Both the position numbers and the translations under genes were made by a program. DNA of 5,167 nucleotides from Alphaproteobacteria bacterium (GTDB lineage: Bacteria > Pseudomonadota > Alphaproteobacteria > Caulobacterales > Maricaulaceae): NCBI GenBank assembly GCA_030428405.1, contig JAUIEH010000231.1, positions 1 through 5,167 of the forward strand. The letters are read 5' to 3'. Each line of letters starts with the position of its first letter. The first letter of the stretch is position 1. Positions 5,135 to 5,167 of this stretch are shown one piece after another. The notes below the pieces were generated by a model. That model was not told the origin of the DNA, did no database searches, and saw only the letters and a program-made list of their open reading frames with translations.

Positions 5135-5167
5135 GGATTAGAAGCTAAGACGCAAGCGACATGAAAT

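Noticed and set aside
5161..5167. ATG at the right edge, possible start of the next gene
   Set aside because: Only two codons are visible, and the preceding bases show no clear ribosome binding site, so a gene cannot be supported.

Overview
The window is GC-rich DNA with high-GC codon usage. It looks like the chromosome of an alphaproteobacterium, most plausibly a stalked or holdfast-forming member of the Caulobacterales/Maricaulales (Hyphomonadaceae-like). Three things suggest this: a repeat-built surface protein resembling the holdfast anchor protein HfaD, a single-domain PhoH protein of a type I associate with alphaproteobacteria, and a TTAA-N6-TTAA motif that resembles a CtrA box. The lineage is inferred from gene content only; there is no rRNA or other marker here.

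Layout, left to right. (1) Positions 2-1132 (+) hold the 3' part of a gene for a secreted, Ala/Ser/Gly/Asn-rich protein built of roughly 46-residue repeats (HfaD-like). It is closed by a strong rho-independent terminator at 1171-1201. (2) A short intergenic region with a 17-bp dyad (1357-1373) leads to a small four-helix membrane protein of DUF5367-like appearance (1427-1852, +). (3) A hairpin at 1860-1887 separates it from a convergent gene (1915-2760, -) for an exported, cysteine-rich protein of unknown function with three CxxC motifs. (4) A 148-bp divergent promoter region (2761-2908) lies between that gene and 2909-3436 (+), which encodes a two-domain protein: an N-terminal GYF_2-like domain, a Pro-rich linker, and a C-terminal domain that I read as SinR/Cas2-like (ferredoxin-like fold). 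(5) Convergent to it, 31 bp away, is a gamma-carbonic-anhydrase-family (YrdA-type) hexapeptide-repeat protein (3468-4010, -). (6) A 356-bp divergent intergenic region (4011-4366) carries a direct repeat of GTTAAG and a GC-rich, foldable leader ahead of a PhoH-family ATPase (4367-5134, +).

No single operon or pathway unites the window. Most neighbours are divergent or convergent single genes, which is typical of core chromosome. I see no transposase, integrase, tRNA, rRNA, CRISPR array or attachment site. The observations most worth following up are the GYF_2/Cas2-like fusion, the unrecognised Cys-rich exported protein encoded divergently from it, and the long structured phoH leader with its TTAA repeat. 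None of the six genes shows an internal frameshift; only the first is cut, by the window edge.
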